Assembly: GCF_001280595.1 (NCBI RefSeq)
Contig: NZ_LITU01000064.1
Location: 1 to 64,000, forward strand
Source of the DNA: Paenibacillus xylanivorans
GTDB taxonomy: Bacteria; Bacillota; Bacilli; Paenibacillales; Paenibacillaceae
Length of the DNA: 64,000 nt
Reading direction: 5' to 3'
Part shown: piece after piece, positions 10,662-19,188 of the stretch
Layout: each line of letters begins with the position of its first letter
Position numbering within the stretch: position 1 is the first letter of the stretch
Translations under genes and position numbers: made by a program
The notes under the pieces: generated by a model
Told to the model about the DNA's origin: nothing
The model's database searches: none
What the model saw: only the letters and a program-made list of their open reading frames with translations

Positions 10662-12008
10662 TCAGGTTGGATTCTTTATTTTTTCGGTTAAGTTGTTGAT
10701 AACTTTATATAGATCTTGATCGTTTTTTATCGCTTGGGAGATCTTTTCATGCGCATGTATGACGGTGGTATGATCTCGCCCTCCGAATGCTTCACCGATT
10801 TTGGGCAGAGAAAAGTCTGTAAGTTCACGAGAGAGATACATGGCAATCTGTCTTGGGAAGGCAACGGCCTTGGTCCGTTTCCGTGCTTTGAAATCTTCAA
10901 GCTTAAGGCTGTAATACTCGCCGACCTTTTGTTGGATGTCGTGAATAGTGATCATTTTCGGACGACTGGAAGGAATAATATCCTTCAGTGCTTCAGCTGC
11001 CAGATGAGTAGTTACATCTTGATTAGTCAGCGAAGAATAGGCAACAACCCGAATCAGGGCACCTTCCAGTTCACGAATATTGGTATCAATCTGGTTGGCG
11101 ATGTACATCATCGCCTCATTCGGAATATCCAGATTTTCCGCACGCGCTTTTTTACGCAAAATAGCAATCCGCGTCTCCAGATCTGGAGGCTGGATATCCG
11201 TAATTAACCCCCATTCAAAACGGGAACGAAGCCGTTCTTCCAGGGTCGGAATTTCCTTCGGCGGTCTGTCGCTGGAGATGATGATCTGTTTCCGTTCCTC
11301 ATGCAGCGCATTAAACGTGTGGAAAAATTCCTCTTGCGTCGATTCTTTTCCAGCCAAGAACTGAATATCATCAATGAGCAGAATATCGACACTACGGTAT
11401 TTGTTACGGAAACTCTCCCCGCGGTTGTCACGGATCGAGTTAATGAACTCATTCGTGAATTTCTCAGATGACAAATAAACGACTTTGCTGCCCGGATCAT
11501 GCTCCAGAACGTAATGTCCAATCGCATGCATCAAGTGAGTTTTGCCGAGGCCTACCCCTCCATAGAGAAACAGAGGATTGTATGCTTTGGCGGGCGCTTC
11601 AGCGACCGCCAGCGATGCGGCGTGGGCAAAACGGTTGCCCGGCCCAATGACAAATGTATCGAATGTATATTTCGGATTCAGCATGCTGAGTACCGCTTCT
11701 TCCTGTACAACTTTAGGCGTTGGCGCTGGCAGTTGTGGGTCCGGTTCAGCAGGCTTGTTCTCTTCGATGACAAATTTCACATCGACCTGTTTGCCAAGCA
11801 GCTCATATACCGTCGATCCGACCAGTTTGGTGTAACGGCTCTCCAGCCATTCGACGGCAAACGTGGTTGGCGCGGATATGACGATCGAACGATCATTCAG
11901 CTTGGTCGCTTTGGTTGCTTTGAACCAAGTGTCAAAGCTGGGTTTGCTGAGCTTGTTTTGTATAATTGATAAAATTTGCTGCCATAAATCAGAAGTATGG
12001 CTGTCCAC
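10662..12008 (-). CDS. dnaA: Chromosomal replication initiator protein DnaA
   Basis: 448 residues, normal length. Domain I (1-80) mediates helicase and regulator contacts. A variable Pro-rich linker (about 82-105) is followed by the AAA+ domain with Walker A GGVGLGKT (150-157) and Walker B LLIDDIQ (210-216). The C-terminal helix-turn-helix has the box-recognition signature [14 protein letters not shown]. It binds the DnaA boxes flanking this gene and opens the unwinding element. The start is GTG, with AAGGAGTG seven bases upstream. Several DnaA boxes upstream suggest autoregulation, as known in the family. Confidence 0.98.
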   Translation of the reverse strand: MDSHTSDLWQQILSIIQNKLSKPSFDTWFKATKATKLNDRSIVISAPTTFAVEWLESRYTKLVGSTVYELLGKQVDVKFVIEENKPAEPDPQLPAPTPKVVQEEAVLSMLNPKYTFDTFVIGPGNRFAHAASLAVAEAPAKAYNPLFLYGGVGLGKTHLMHAIGHYVLEHDPGSKVVYLSSEKFTNEFINSIRDNRGESFRNKYRSVDILLIDDIQFLAGKESTQEEFFHTFNALHEERKQIIISSDRPPKEIPTLEERLRSRFEWGLITDIQPPDLETRIAILRKKARAENLDIPNEAMMYIANQIDTNIRELEGALIRVVAYSSLTNQDVTTHLAAEALKDIIPSSRPKMITIHDIQQKVGEYYSLKLEDFKARKRTKAVAFPRQIAMYLSRELTDFSLPKIGEAFGGRDHTTVIHAHEKISQAIKNDQDLYKVINNLTEKIKNPT

Positions 12009-12087
12009 AGACTGTCACTCCTTTTACATGTTCCAAGTGTGGCTTAAGCCATGATGCAGTGTCGAAATACGAGATATATTGTTGAAT

Positions 12088-12444
12088 TTATCCCCAAACC
12101 CCCGCAGGTCGAAAACAAAAAAAGAATGAACAACGGAAAATTGTTCACAACTTTATCCACAGGCTGTTGATAATATTATGGGTCAGATCACATATTCACA
12201 TCCAAAAGTAATACAATCATAGCAAAAGAAGCCCGGCATTTCAATGTATCGTGTGATTTTATCCACAAATTCAATAACTTGTGTATAATTTTTAATCACA
12301 ACACAATATATTGTTTATAAATTGTTTAACTTTCGACAAGATGACCCAAAAACCCAAATTATTTTATACACAGGTTATTCGTCAAATGATGCTGAATTGT
12401 GTGTAAAAGTATTCTCTGTTTGTGAATAACCTCTCTGTGGATAA
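12088..12444. promoter_or_regulatory. oriC: oriC DnaA-box cluster upstream of dnaA
   Basis: Three perfect boxes: TTATCCACA at 12153-12161 and 12259-12267, and TGTGGATAA at 12436-12444. One-mismatch boxes lie at 12088-12096, 12165-12173, 12280-12288, 12364-12372 and 12421-12429. The surrounding DNA is AT-rich and without a coding frame. This corresponds to the upstream half of the bipartite Bacillales origin, and also covers the dnaA promoter region. Confidence 0.9.
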
Positions 12445-12577
12445 CCGTAAAGTGAAAATGGCTGTTTTGGAGATTTACAGGAGAGTGATTCTTCATGCTC
12501 GTTTTCCTTTTTTCGAAAAGCGGAATGGAGGAACGACAAAATCAAAGGCATAGGAAATCAAGGAGAGACCTTTTGGT

Positions 12578-12724
12578 ATGGAAGGAGCAGTTAATGATTT
12601 GTATGAACCGAACGTAGAATTTATTCCTAAAAGAGGTAGGCTGGACATGCGCGCGAAATTGGAGGTAAATTTGGCCCCATTGCCGCCGCAGTTTTGCGTA
12701 TGCCAAAAAGAGGTTGTTCTTTAA
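12578..12724 (+). CDS. Possible small protein of 48 residues, unrecognised
   Basis: A plus-strand frame beginning MEGAVNDLYEPNVEF and ending PPQFCVCQKEVVL. The ATG is preceded by AAGGAGAG at 10-base spacing, and the stop codon falls in the loop of a strong hairpin terminator (12703-12762) that works in this direction. The protein is not hydrophobic, has a CxC motif near the C-terminus, and matches no family I know. It lies between the oriC boxes and gntK, convergent to gntK. Good translation and termination signals support a real gene; no clear promoter was found, so it may still be chance. Confidence 0.5.
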   Translation: MEGAVNDLYEPNVEFIPKRGRLDMRAKLEVNLAPLPPQFCVCQKEVVL

Positions 12725-12762
12725 GACCGGAATGGTGGTCAAAGAGAACAACCTCTTTTTGG
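12703..12762. terminator. Bidirectional terminator between the small frame and gntK
   Basis: An 18-bp perfect inverted repeat (12703-12720 and 12745-12762), with a second small stem GACC/GGTC in the loop. The T-rich arm ends CTCTTTTTGG on the plus strand, and the same holds on the minus strand. It can end both the 48-codon frame and the gnt transcript. Confidence 0.85.
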
Positions 12763-12780
12763 TGGTTATAAAAGGATGAT

Positions 12781-14328
12781 TTACTTGATATGAACGGAAA
12801 ATTTACGTTGGAATTCGGCGATGTCTGCATATTCTTCTTCCAATTTTCGCGAAATGCGAATAAAGATGGGGAGCAGCTCCTGGTAGATCGATGCATGTTC
12901 TTTGATAGGGGTATGCTTGTGCGTTGTACCTACCATAGATGAAACGGCATGAAGCGACTTGATTCGCCCTGTAGCATAAAGACCGAGCACGACGGCCCCA
13001 AGACAGGAACTTTCAAAGCTCTCAGGCACAATGACTTCCTGGTTGAATATATCGGACATCATCTGACGCCAGAGTGGGGAACGAGCGAAACCACCCGTTG
13101 CCTGAATGGAGGTAGGTTGTCCGATCTGTTCTTCCATGGCCAAAAGTACGGTGTACAGGTTGAAAATAACCCCTTCCAGCACAGCGCGGATCATATGCTC
13201 CTTCTGGTGATGAAGGGTCAAACCAAAGAAGGAACCTCGGGCGTCCGGATTCCATAAAGGGGCGCGTTCCCCTGAAAGGTACGGATGGAATAGAAGCCCT
13301 TCCGAACCGGGACTGACGCGTTCAGCAATCTTAGTGAGTACATCATAGGAATTGATGCCGAGCCGTTTGGCTGTTTCGACTTCCGAGGCAGCAAATTCGT
13401 CCCGTACCCAGCGGAAAAGCATGCCACCGTTATTCACAGGCCCGCCGATGACCCAAAGATTCTCGGTGAGCGCATAACAGAAGGTTCTACCTTTTGGATC
13501 AGTTACAGGACGGTCAACGACGGTGCGAATGGCACCGCTGGTGCCGATCGTTGCTGCAACAACACCAGGTTCAATAGCGTTCACCCCCAGATTGGACAAT
13601 ACCCCATCACTTGCACCGATGACGAAGGGAGTGAAGGGGGAGAGAGCCATTTTTTCAGCCCATGTACGATCCATTCCCTCTATAATATGTGTGGTCGGGA
13701 CGAGCTTCGATAGATGGTCAGGTGTAATGCCTGCAACCTCAAGGGCCTCGGCATCCCATTCCAGCTGTTCCAAATTGAGCAGACCGGTACAGGAGGCGAT
13801 GGAATGATCCACGACATATTGACCGAACAGACGGAAGAACAAATATTCTTTAATAGAGATAAATTTGGCGGTACGTTGAAAAAGTTCAGGCTCTTCATGG
13901 CGTAGCCACATTAATTTGGTCAGTGGCGACATGGGGTGAATCGGTGTACCTGTTCGCAGATAAATGTGATGTCCCAGTCCATTCTCCTGCAGTTTGGCAG
14001 CCCAAGCTGCACTCCGGTTATCAGCCCAAGTGATGCAGCGGGTGAGGGGGGTACCATCTTGTCCCATAGCAATAACACTGTGCATGGCAGAGCTGCAAGA
14101 CACGAACATAATTTGTTCCGCAGCTACGCCGCTTTGATCCATCACGCCGCGTACAGAGCGAAGGGCAGCTTGTACGATTTGCTCTGGATCCTGCTCAGCC
14201 ACATCTGGAGCTGGGGTGTATAAAGGATATTCCTGAGTCGATGTGCTTACGACTTCACCTTGTTCCGTAAAGAGTACGGATTTGGTACTGGTTGTACCGA
14301 TATCCATACCAATCATATAGTTGTTCAT
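12781..14328 (-). CDS. gntK: Gluconokinase (FGGY carbohydrate kinase family)
   Basis: 515 residues. It phosphorylates gluconate to 6-phosphogluconate with ATP, feeding the pentose phosphate pathway. The N-terminal actin-fold motif MIGMDIGTTSTKSVLF is the first phosphate loop of FGGY kinases; VVAATIGTSGAIR forms the second and ATGGFARSPLW the adenosine site. Length and sequence agree with gluconokinase rather than xylulokinase, and the neighbouring GntP permease and GntR regulator confirm it. The start ATG is preceded by AAGG. It is last in the gntP-gntK unit, 87 bases after gntP. Confidence 0.93.
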   Translation of the reverse strand: MNNYMIGMDIGTTSTKSVLFTEQGEVVSTSTQEYPLYTPAPDVAEQDPEQIVQAALRSVRGVMDQSGVAAEQIMFVSCSSAMHSVIAMGQDGTPLTRCITWADNRSAAWAAKLQENGLGHHIYLRTGTPIHPMSPLTKLMWLRHEEPELFQRTAKFISIKEYLFFRLFGQYVVDHSIASCTGLLNLEQLEWDAEALEVAGITPDHLSKLVPTTHIIEGMDRTWAEKMALSPFTPFVIGASDGVLSNLGVNAIEPGVVAATIGTSGAIRTVVDRPVTDPKGRTFCYALTENLWVIGGPVNNGGMLFRWVRDEFAASEVETAKRLGINSYDVLTKIAERVSPGSEGLLFHPYLSGERAPLWNPDARGSFFGLTLHHQKEHMIRAVLEGVIFNLYTVLLAMEEQIGQPTSIQATGGFARSPLWRQMMSDIFNQEVIVPESFESSCLGAVVLGLYATGRIKSLHAVSSMVGTTHKHTPIKEHASIYQELLPIFIRISRKLEEEYADIAEFQRKFSVHIK

Positions 14329-14415
14329 TTTACATAAACCTTCTTTCTTTTGAACCCGTAAAATTAAAACTCTAATTGTGTGAATTTATATTCTTCTTCT
14401 ATATAGATATTCAAT

Positions 14416-15777
14416 TTATACAACTGTACTCAGCAGCAAAATAAAGATCAGTCCAACGACAGATAGTAGTGTTTCCATAACGGTCCACGTCTTCAGGGTC
14501 TGTGATACGCTCATATTGAAAAATTCCTTGATCATCCAGAAGCCTGCGTCATTCACGTGGGAGAGAACAAGTGAACCTGCACCAGTAGCGAGTACAACCA
14601 GCTCAATATTGGCACCTGGTGTTAGTGCAAGAACCGGAGCTACAATACCAGCAGCTGTCGTCATTGCAACAGTCGCTGAACCGGTAGCAACCCGAATGAG
14701 TGCAGCTACAAGCCAAGCGAACAGGATTACGTTAATATTGGCATGTGTGGCGACCTCAGCAATGGCATTACCTACGCCGCTATTGATCAACACCTGCTTG
14801 AACGCACCGCCTCCGCCAATAATGAGAATGATGGTCGCCGTAGGCGCCAGACATTCACTGGTGAAGCGGGAGATGTCATGTTTGTTGAACCCGCGTGAGA
14901 ATCCGAGTGAAAAGAGGGCGAACACGACGGAGATCAGCAACGCTATAATTTCATGGCCAATAAATTCACAGAAAACCGTAAATCCGCTTGTGGCATCCGG
15001 GTCTACGATATTGGCGATAGAGCCAATAAGCATCAAAATGACCGGCAGCAAGATGGTAAACAGGGTTATTCCGAAACCAGGCAAGTTGTTACTTTTTTTC
15101 GTAGCGAATTGTTCAGCCAGCTCCGCAGGCGGTTCGGTATGTATTCTTTTACCGATAAATTTACCAAACAGAGGTCCAGCGATAATGGCAGTAGGGATAC
15201 CTACAATAAGAGAGTACAAGATCGTTTTACCCAAATCGGCGCTGAACGCTTCGATGGCAATCATGGGAGCCGGGTGAGGTGGAACCAGACCATGTACAGT
15301 AGAGAGACCTGCTAAAATTGGAATACCGATCTGTAGAAGCGACATATTGGTTTTACGTGCAACGGTAAAAATGATCGGAATCAGCAGAATGACGCCGACT
15401 TCGAAGAAAACAGGAATACCGACGATAAAACCAACAATCATCATCGCCCAATGCACACGTTTCACACCGAAACGATCCACAAGTGTGGTAGCAATACGCT
15501 CGGCTCCGCCGGATTCAGCCATCATCTTACCAAGCATGGTGCCCAGACCGATAACGATGGCGATCGTTCCAAGTGTGCCGCCAAGTCCGCCAGTAATAGA
15601 AGTAATTACATCGGCAGGCTTCATACCAGCGAGTAAACCAAGCATTAATGCCGATATCAAAAGAGTGATGAAAGGATTCCATTTATATTTGGAGATCAAT
15701 ACGATCAGAAATACGATCGCAATCAATGTCCAGACCAATAACGTTGCATTGTGGGATAGCCCAAAAAGAGTGCTCAT
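14416..15777 (-). CDS. gntP: Gluconate:H+ symporter, GntP family
   Basis: 453 residues, almost entirely hydrophobic with about 12 or more membrane segments. It matches the GntP family, including the conserved FFEVGVILLIP segment, the GLVPPHPAP loop, and the terminal WTVMETLLSVVGL segment. It imports gluconate by proton symport at the plasma membrane for GntK to phosphorylate. The ATG has AAGGAG upstream at 10-base spacing. A cre-like site (15801-15814) and a GntR operator (15921-15938) lie just upstream, so the gntPK unit is probably induced by gluconate and repressed by glucose. Confidence 0.94.
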   Translation of the reverse strand: MSTLFGLSHNATLLVWTLIAIVFLIVLISKYKWNPFITLLISALMLGLLAGMKPADVITSITGGLGGTLGTIAIVIGLGTMLGKMMAESGGAERIATTLVDRFGVKRVHWAMMIVGFIVGIPVFFEVGVILLIPIIFTVARKTNMSLLQIGIPILAGLSTVHGLVPPHPAPMIAIEAFSADLGKTILYSLIVGIPTAIIAGPLFGKFIGKRIHTEPPAELAEQFATKKSNNLPGFGITLFTILLPVILMLIGSIANIVDPDATSGFTVFCEFIGHEIIALLISVVFALFSLGFSRGFNKHDISRFTSECLAPTATIILIIGGGGAFKQVLINSGVGNAIAEVATHANINVILFAWLVAALIRVATGSATVAMTTAAGIVAPVLALTPGANIELVVLATGAGSLVLSHVNDAGFWMIKEFFNMSVSQTLKTWTVMETLLSVVGLIFILLLSTVV

Positions 15778-15800
15778 GAGGTATGCTCCTTTATTCTGAT

Positions 15801-15814
15801 ATATAACGCTTACA
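15801..15814 (-). promoter_or_regulatory. cre-like site (CcpA binding) upstream of gntP
   Basis: On the minus strand TGTAAGCGTTATAT matches the catabolite-responsive element consensus TGWAARCGYTWWCW at 13 of 14 positions. It is 24 bases before the gntP start, downstream of the operator, where CcpA would block transcription. In Bacillus subtilis the gnt operon is also under CcpA. Confidence 0.6.
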
Positions 15815-15920
15815 ACTGATCTATGATCAGGTGGAGGGAAGTTGCTTTACAATTCATGTAGTGTGGGCTGCTAAATCCCCCTTAATATGCCCCAAAAAAT
15901 TGAAACAAATCGCATTTTGT

Positions 15921-15938
15921 ATACTTGTCGACAAGTTG
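15921..15938. promoter_or_regulatory. GntR operator upstream of gntP
   Basis: ATACTTGTCGACAAGTTG contains the 14-bp perfect palindrome ACTTGTCGACAAGT (15923-15936). It resembles the Bacillus subtilis GntR operator ATACTTGTATACAAGTAT. It lies about 145 bases before the gntP start. Confidence 0.8.
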
Positions 15939-15940
15939 GT

Positions 15941-15971
15941 GTGCAATCATTCACAATGGATATGATTGCAC
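15941..15971. repeat. Hairpin between gntR and gntP
   Basis: Arms GTGCAATCAT (15941-15950) and ATGATTGCAC (15962-15971) are perfect complements with an 11-base loop. It lies about 50 bases after the gntR stop and next to the operator. No T run follows on the minus strand, so termination would be weak. Confidence 0.55.
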
Positions 15972-16020
15972 ACTCCCTGCACGATATGCCAGTAATGAAT
16001 GAAATTCCATTACCTTGTCA

Positions 16021-16695
16021 TTAGGAATCAAAGCTTTCGTGCAATGTCTTGCCTGAATCCTGGAAATACGTACGGACTCCAGATTGAATCCGTTCTTTGT
16101 CACCCGATTCAAGGGCCTCAATCAGCAGACGGTGTTTATTAATTACAGCGCTTACTTTCTGCTCCCCCTGAATAAATACCCTGCGCGTGGTGAGCAGCAT
16201 GACTGTCATGACAACATAACGAATGCTTTTCCATAGATGTAAAATACGGGAATGCTTGGCGGCTTCGATAATGGTCTCGTGAAAGATCAGATCCTGATAA
16301 GCGAATTCAACCGCATCTTGGTGGCGTCCAGCCAAGTCCATTTTGTCCATCACATTGCGAAGCTGGGTAATCAATTGTTCCGGGACATCCCCTGCAAGTC
16401 GTTGCTGCACAAAACTTTCAATTAGGAAACGAACGTCGTACAATTCCTCGACATCCTTAATTTTCAATCCAATGACAACAACACCCATACGCTCCAGCCG
16501 AATGAGACCTTCATTCGACAATGTTCTTAACGCTTCTCGTACAGGTGAGCGACTGCTGTCAAAATCAGCAGCAATCCGATTTTCTGACAAAATTTCGCCA
16601 GGACGAAGGGTTCCGCTAATGATACGCAGCCTTAATTCGCAGGCAATGGCTTCCCCGCGGGAAGCTCCCTGAAGCCAGGATGAAGGAAACAGCAT
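16021..16695 (-). CDS. gntR: GntR-family transcriptional repressor of the gluconate genes
   Basis: 224 residues. The N-terminal winged helix (about residues 10-75) has LRPGEILSENRIAADFDSSRSPVREAL, the FadR/GntR recognition-helix pattern. The C-terminal FCD ligand domain (about 85-215) contains the DVRFLIES start and the Asp/His metal-ligand positions. Gluconate is the likely inducer, from its neighbours and from the two GntR-type palindromes at 15921 and 16915. It precedes gntP by 243 bases, with a hairpin and operator between, so gntR and gntPK appear to be separately controlled. Confidence 0.88.
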   Translation of the reverse strand: MLFPSSWLQGASRGEAIACELRLRIISGTLRPGEILSENRIAADFDSSRSPVREALRTLSNEGLIRLERMGVVVIGLKIKDVEELYDVRFLIESFVQQRLAGDVPEQLITQLRNVMDKMDLAGRHQDAVEFAYQDLIFHETIIEAAKHSRILHLWKSIRYVVMTVMLLTTRRVFIQGEQKVSAVINKHRLLIEALESGDKERIQSGVRTYFQDSGKTLHESFDS

Positions 16696-17143
16696 AATGG
16701 CTAACGCTCCTATTATAAGTAATCAGTTCAATACTGATCATAGCATAACTATTTTGCTCATAGAGCATACCTAATCAATCCTTATAACGAGTATGCTCTA
16801 CGCGCATGCTGAATTTAGGAGCGTCATACTGCTTCAAATGGATTTCTCAAAGAGCTAGAGAACGTAATGTTGTCTCTTAAATAAAGCTAGATCTGTACTT
16901 TATTTCAGATAAGTATACTTGTATACAAGATGTGATTTTTTTATCCTACACCTTTCTCTAAAACTTGTAAACCATAAGAATAAAGCGGATACATTAAATT
17001 TAAAGAATGTCATTTTAAAAGCCCTAATTCATTGTTAACTAATGTATAGCTATTTATCGTTACACTACTGAAGTCTCCCTGAAACATATCCATATTAACC
17101 GAAAGTAGAGCCAATGAAACATTCTTGCATCGACAAACAATCT
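16696..17143. other. gntR upstream region
   Basis: About 450 bases with no coding frame that I can support. It holds the GntR operator at 16915-16932, and the stretch around it is AT-rich and presumably carries the gntR promoter. Confidence 0.5.
16915..16932. promoter_or_regulatory. GntR operator upstream of gntR
   Basis: ATACTTGTATACAAGATG is nearly identical to the Bacillus subtilis gnt operator. The core CTTGTATACAAG (16918-16929) is a perfect palindrome. It is about 220 bases before gntR and suggests autoregulation. Confidence 0.85.
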
Positions 17144-17258
17144 TTATCCACATGTGAATAAGTTGGAAATGATAATCAAACATCAAATTAAGGGGTTCGA
17201 AGGGTGTGGATAACCTTAAAAAGTGATTTTTGGGGAATGCATCAGGTCTTGGGGATAA
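17144..17258. promoter_or_regulatory. oriC: Second DnaA-box cluster, upstream of rpmH
   Basis: TTATCCACA at 17144-17152 and TGTGGATAA at 17205-17213 are perfect; TGTGAATAA (17153-17161) and TGGGGATAA (17250-17258) differ at one position. These boxes belong to the rpmH-dnaA intergenic part of a Bacillales origin but are now about 4.7 kb from the dnaA-proximal cluster because the gnt genes lie between. Confidence 0.85.
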
Positions 17259-17374
17259 CTTTTGGAGCTTCTAAATGCTGCTTCAAGAAGGGTATATACA
17301 GGGGGACGCAATCATGACCGTTCAGACTGGGTAGAATAGGTATTCAAAGGAGAGAGGAGCCAAGAGGCCCGGAG

Positions 17375-17403
17375 TTGACTTTTCCAGGTGTTCATGGTTA
17401 AAT
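17375..17403 (+). promoter_or_regulatory. Predicted rpmH promoter
   Basis: TTGACT (17375-17380), a 17-base spacer and TTAAAT (17398-17403), about 75 bases before the rpmH start. Confidence 0.55.
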
Positions 17404-17476
17404 GTATAAAGGTGTTTTCTGTGAAGATGAAAGTGATTCATCACATAAGTATTTCCTTGTGAGGAGGTGCAATACA

Positions 17477-17611
17477 TTGAGACCTACATTCAAACCGAAC
17501 GTTAGCAAACGTAAAAAAGTTCATGGTTTCCGGAAAAGAATGAGCACGAGCAACGGACGTAAAGTTCTGGCTGCACGTCGCCTTAAAGGCCGTAAAGTCC
17601 TGAGTGCTTAA
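17477..17611 (+). CDS. rpmH: 50S ribosomal protein L34
   Basis: 44 residues, [18 protein letters not shown] to the terminal GRKVLSA, full length and very basic as expected. The start is TTG, preceded by GAGGAGGTG. It has its own promoter and a strong terminator, so unlike in some relatives it is largely separated from rnpA. Confidence 0.98.
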   Translation: MRPTFKPNVSKRKKVHGFRKRMSTSNGRKVLAARRLKGRKVLSA

Positions 17612-17620
17612 TGCACTGTG

Positions 17621-17647
17621 AAGACCACCGAGGTGGTCTTTTTTTTC
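17621..17647 (+). terminator. rpmH terminator
   Basis: AAGACCAC / GTGGTCTT stem with a 4-base loop, followed directly by eight or more T residues. Confidence 0.92.
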
Positions 17648-17881
17648 TTAAATAGGTCAATTCAGACTGGATGCTGGTATAGATCAGGTCTGAATTGGCT
17701 GCGAAAAAGCTTGGTTATACACATCCAGGTATGATGAATGAGTTGTCCGTTTTTTCGAAAACGTTCCTTATATAATGAAGTTGCCGCCAAGACGGTTTAT
17801 CGTTATTCAAGAAAGCCTATACTAATTCAGTAATAAGGCCTTCGTCAATAATGTTGGTGGAGAACAGCAAGGAGAAGCGCC

Positions 17882-18232
17882 GTGTATAAAAGACTGCGTT
17901 TACGAAACCGGGCGGACTTTAGCCGCGTATACCGGTATGGGAAATCGTTTGCCAATCATCAGTTTGTGGTGTATGGCTGTCGTCGTAAAGATACAGAACA
18001 ATTCCGAGTAGGTGTATCCTGTAGCAAGAAAATCGGAAACGCTGTCGTACGCAACCGGATGAGACGCATGATTAAGGAAATTGTACGCCATCATGAGAAA
18101 GAGATTGTGACGCAGATGGATCTGATATTTATCGTCAGAAAAGGTGCATTGGACATGTCCTACAAGGAGATGGAAAAAAGCCTGCTGCATGCGATGCGCA
18201 AGGGCTCTCTTTTGAAGTCGGGCAAGCGGTAA
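17882..18232 (+). CDS. rnpA: Ribonuclease P protein component
   Basis: 116 residues, the usual size. The basic protein subunit assists the RNase P RNA in trimming tRNA 5' ends. The RNP motif SKKIGNAVVRNRMRR is intact, and the N-terminal LRLRNRADFSRVYRYGKS strand matches the family. The start is GTG with AAGGAG upstream. The 234-base gap behind the rpmH terminator must hold its promoter, but no clear box pair was found. Confidence 0.96.
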   Translation: MYKRLRLRNRADFSRVYRYGKSFANHQFVVYGCRRKDTEQFRVGVSCSKKIGNAVVRNRMRRMIKEIVRHHEKEIVTQMDLIFIVRKGALDMSYKEMEKSLLHAMRKGSLLKSGKR

Positions 18233-18306
18233 GCTTCGGTTTATTTGTCCTCCTAATTATGGTATGATTTACGGTGGAATGGAATGGTTAAGAGAGGGGT
18301 TATGAA

Positions 18307-19188
18307 GTGTCGCGATTGAAGACATCAAAGGGGAAGTGGATTCTCCTCATTGCAGTCATTGCAATGGTCACCGTGCTCGCCGGATGTACTCCGCAAGGGG
18401 CCGGGGTCACTACGGAAGATTTAAGAAACGGATCATTCTGGCAAAGCAATGTTATTTACTGGTTCTCCCTGGCGCTCGATACATTTGCCAACTGGTTTAA
18501 CGGTGAATATGGACTAGCCGTCCTTGTGATGGTGTTGATTGTACGGACGTTAATCTTGCCGCTGACAATGAAGCAGGTACGCAGTTCCAAGGCGATGCAG
18601 GCTATTCAACCGAAATTGAAAGAAATTCAAGCCAAGTATAAAGATACACCTGAGAAAGTTCAGCAAGAAACAATGAAGTTGTTTCAGGAGAACAAAGTTA
18701 ATCCGATGGCGGGTTGCTTACCACTTCTGATTCAAATGCCGATTTACATCGCACTTTATAACTCAATTTACGGAAACTCGAGTCTGAGAACGCATGATTT
18801 CTTGTGGCTTCAACTCGGATCGCCGGATCACCTGTTTATTTTGCCAGTGCTGGCTGCCATCACAACATTCGTGCAAACGTGGATGATGATGCGCATGAAT
18901 CCTGCACAGCAAGTTGGACCGATGCAGTTCATGCTGTGGGTTTATCCGATATTGATCTTCGTAATGTCGTATCAGTTCCCGGCTGCATTGCCGTTGTACT
19001 GGTTCTACAGTAACATCTACACGATCGTGCAAAACTATTTCCTTTACCGGAATAATGATAAAGTCGTGGCTGAGGTCAACGTGAAGCAGAGCAGCACTTC
19101 CAAAAATGGAAATGGAGCTAAACGCAAAAACGGTGGCAAAGCAACTGTCTCTGGAAAAGGGTCGAAAGGGGCCAAAAAATCGAAATGA
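18307..19188 (+). CDS. yidC: Membrane protein insertase YidC/SpoIIIJ
   Basis: 293 residues. A lipoprotein signal (residues about 10-27) ends in the lipobox LAGC. The YidC/Oxa1 core follows, with five membrane segments and the conserved NPMAGCLPLLIQMPIYIALY. The last 35 residues are Lys/Gly/Ser-rich, a basic tail likely to touch the ribosome. It inserts membrane proteins with or without Sec; the SpoIIIJ homologue is required for activation of the forespore after engulfment. The start is GTG, since the nearby ATG is out of frame and stops at once. It overlaps jag by four bases. Confidence 0.95.
   Translation: MSRLKTSKGKWILLIAVIAMVTVLAGCTPQGAGVTTEDLRNGSFWQSNVIYWFSLALDTFANWFNGEYGLAVLVMVLIVRTLILPLTMKQVRSSKAMQAIQPKLKEIQAKYKDTPEKVQQETMKLFQENKVNPMAGCLPLLIQMPIYIALYNSIYGNSSLRTHDFLWLQLGSPDHLFILPVLAAITTFVQTWMMMRMNPAQQVGPMQFMLWVYPILIFVMSYQFPAALPLYWFYSNIYTIVQNYFLYRNNDKVVAEVNVKQSSTSKNGNGAKRKNGGKATVSGKGSKGAKKSK

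Noticed and set aside
12542..12896. Two minus-strand frames over the small plus-strand gene and gntK end
   Set aside because: They run through the terminator hairpin and have no ribosome sites; the plus-strand frame and gntK explain the region better.
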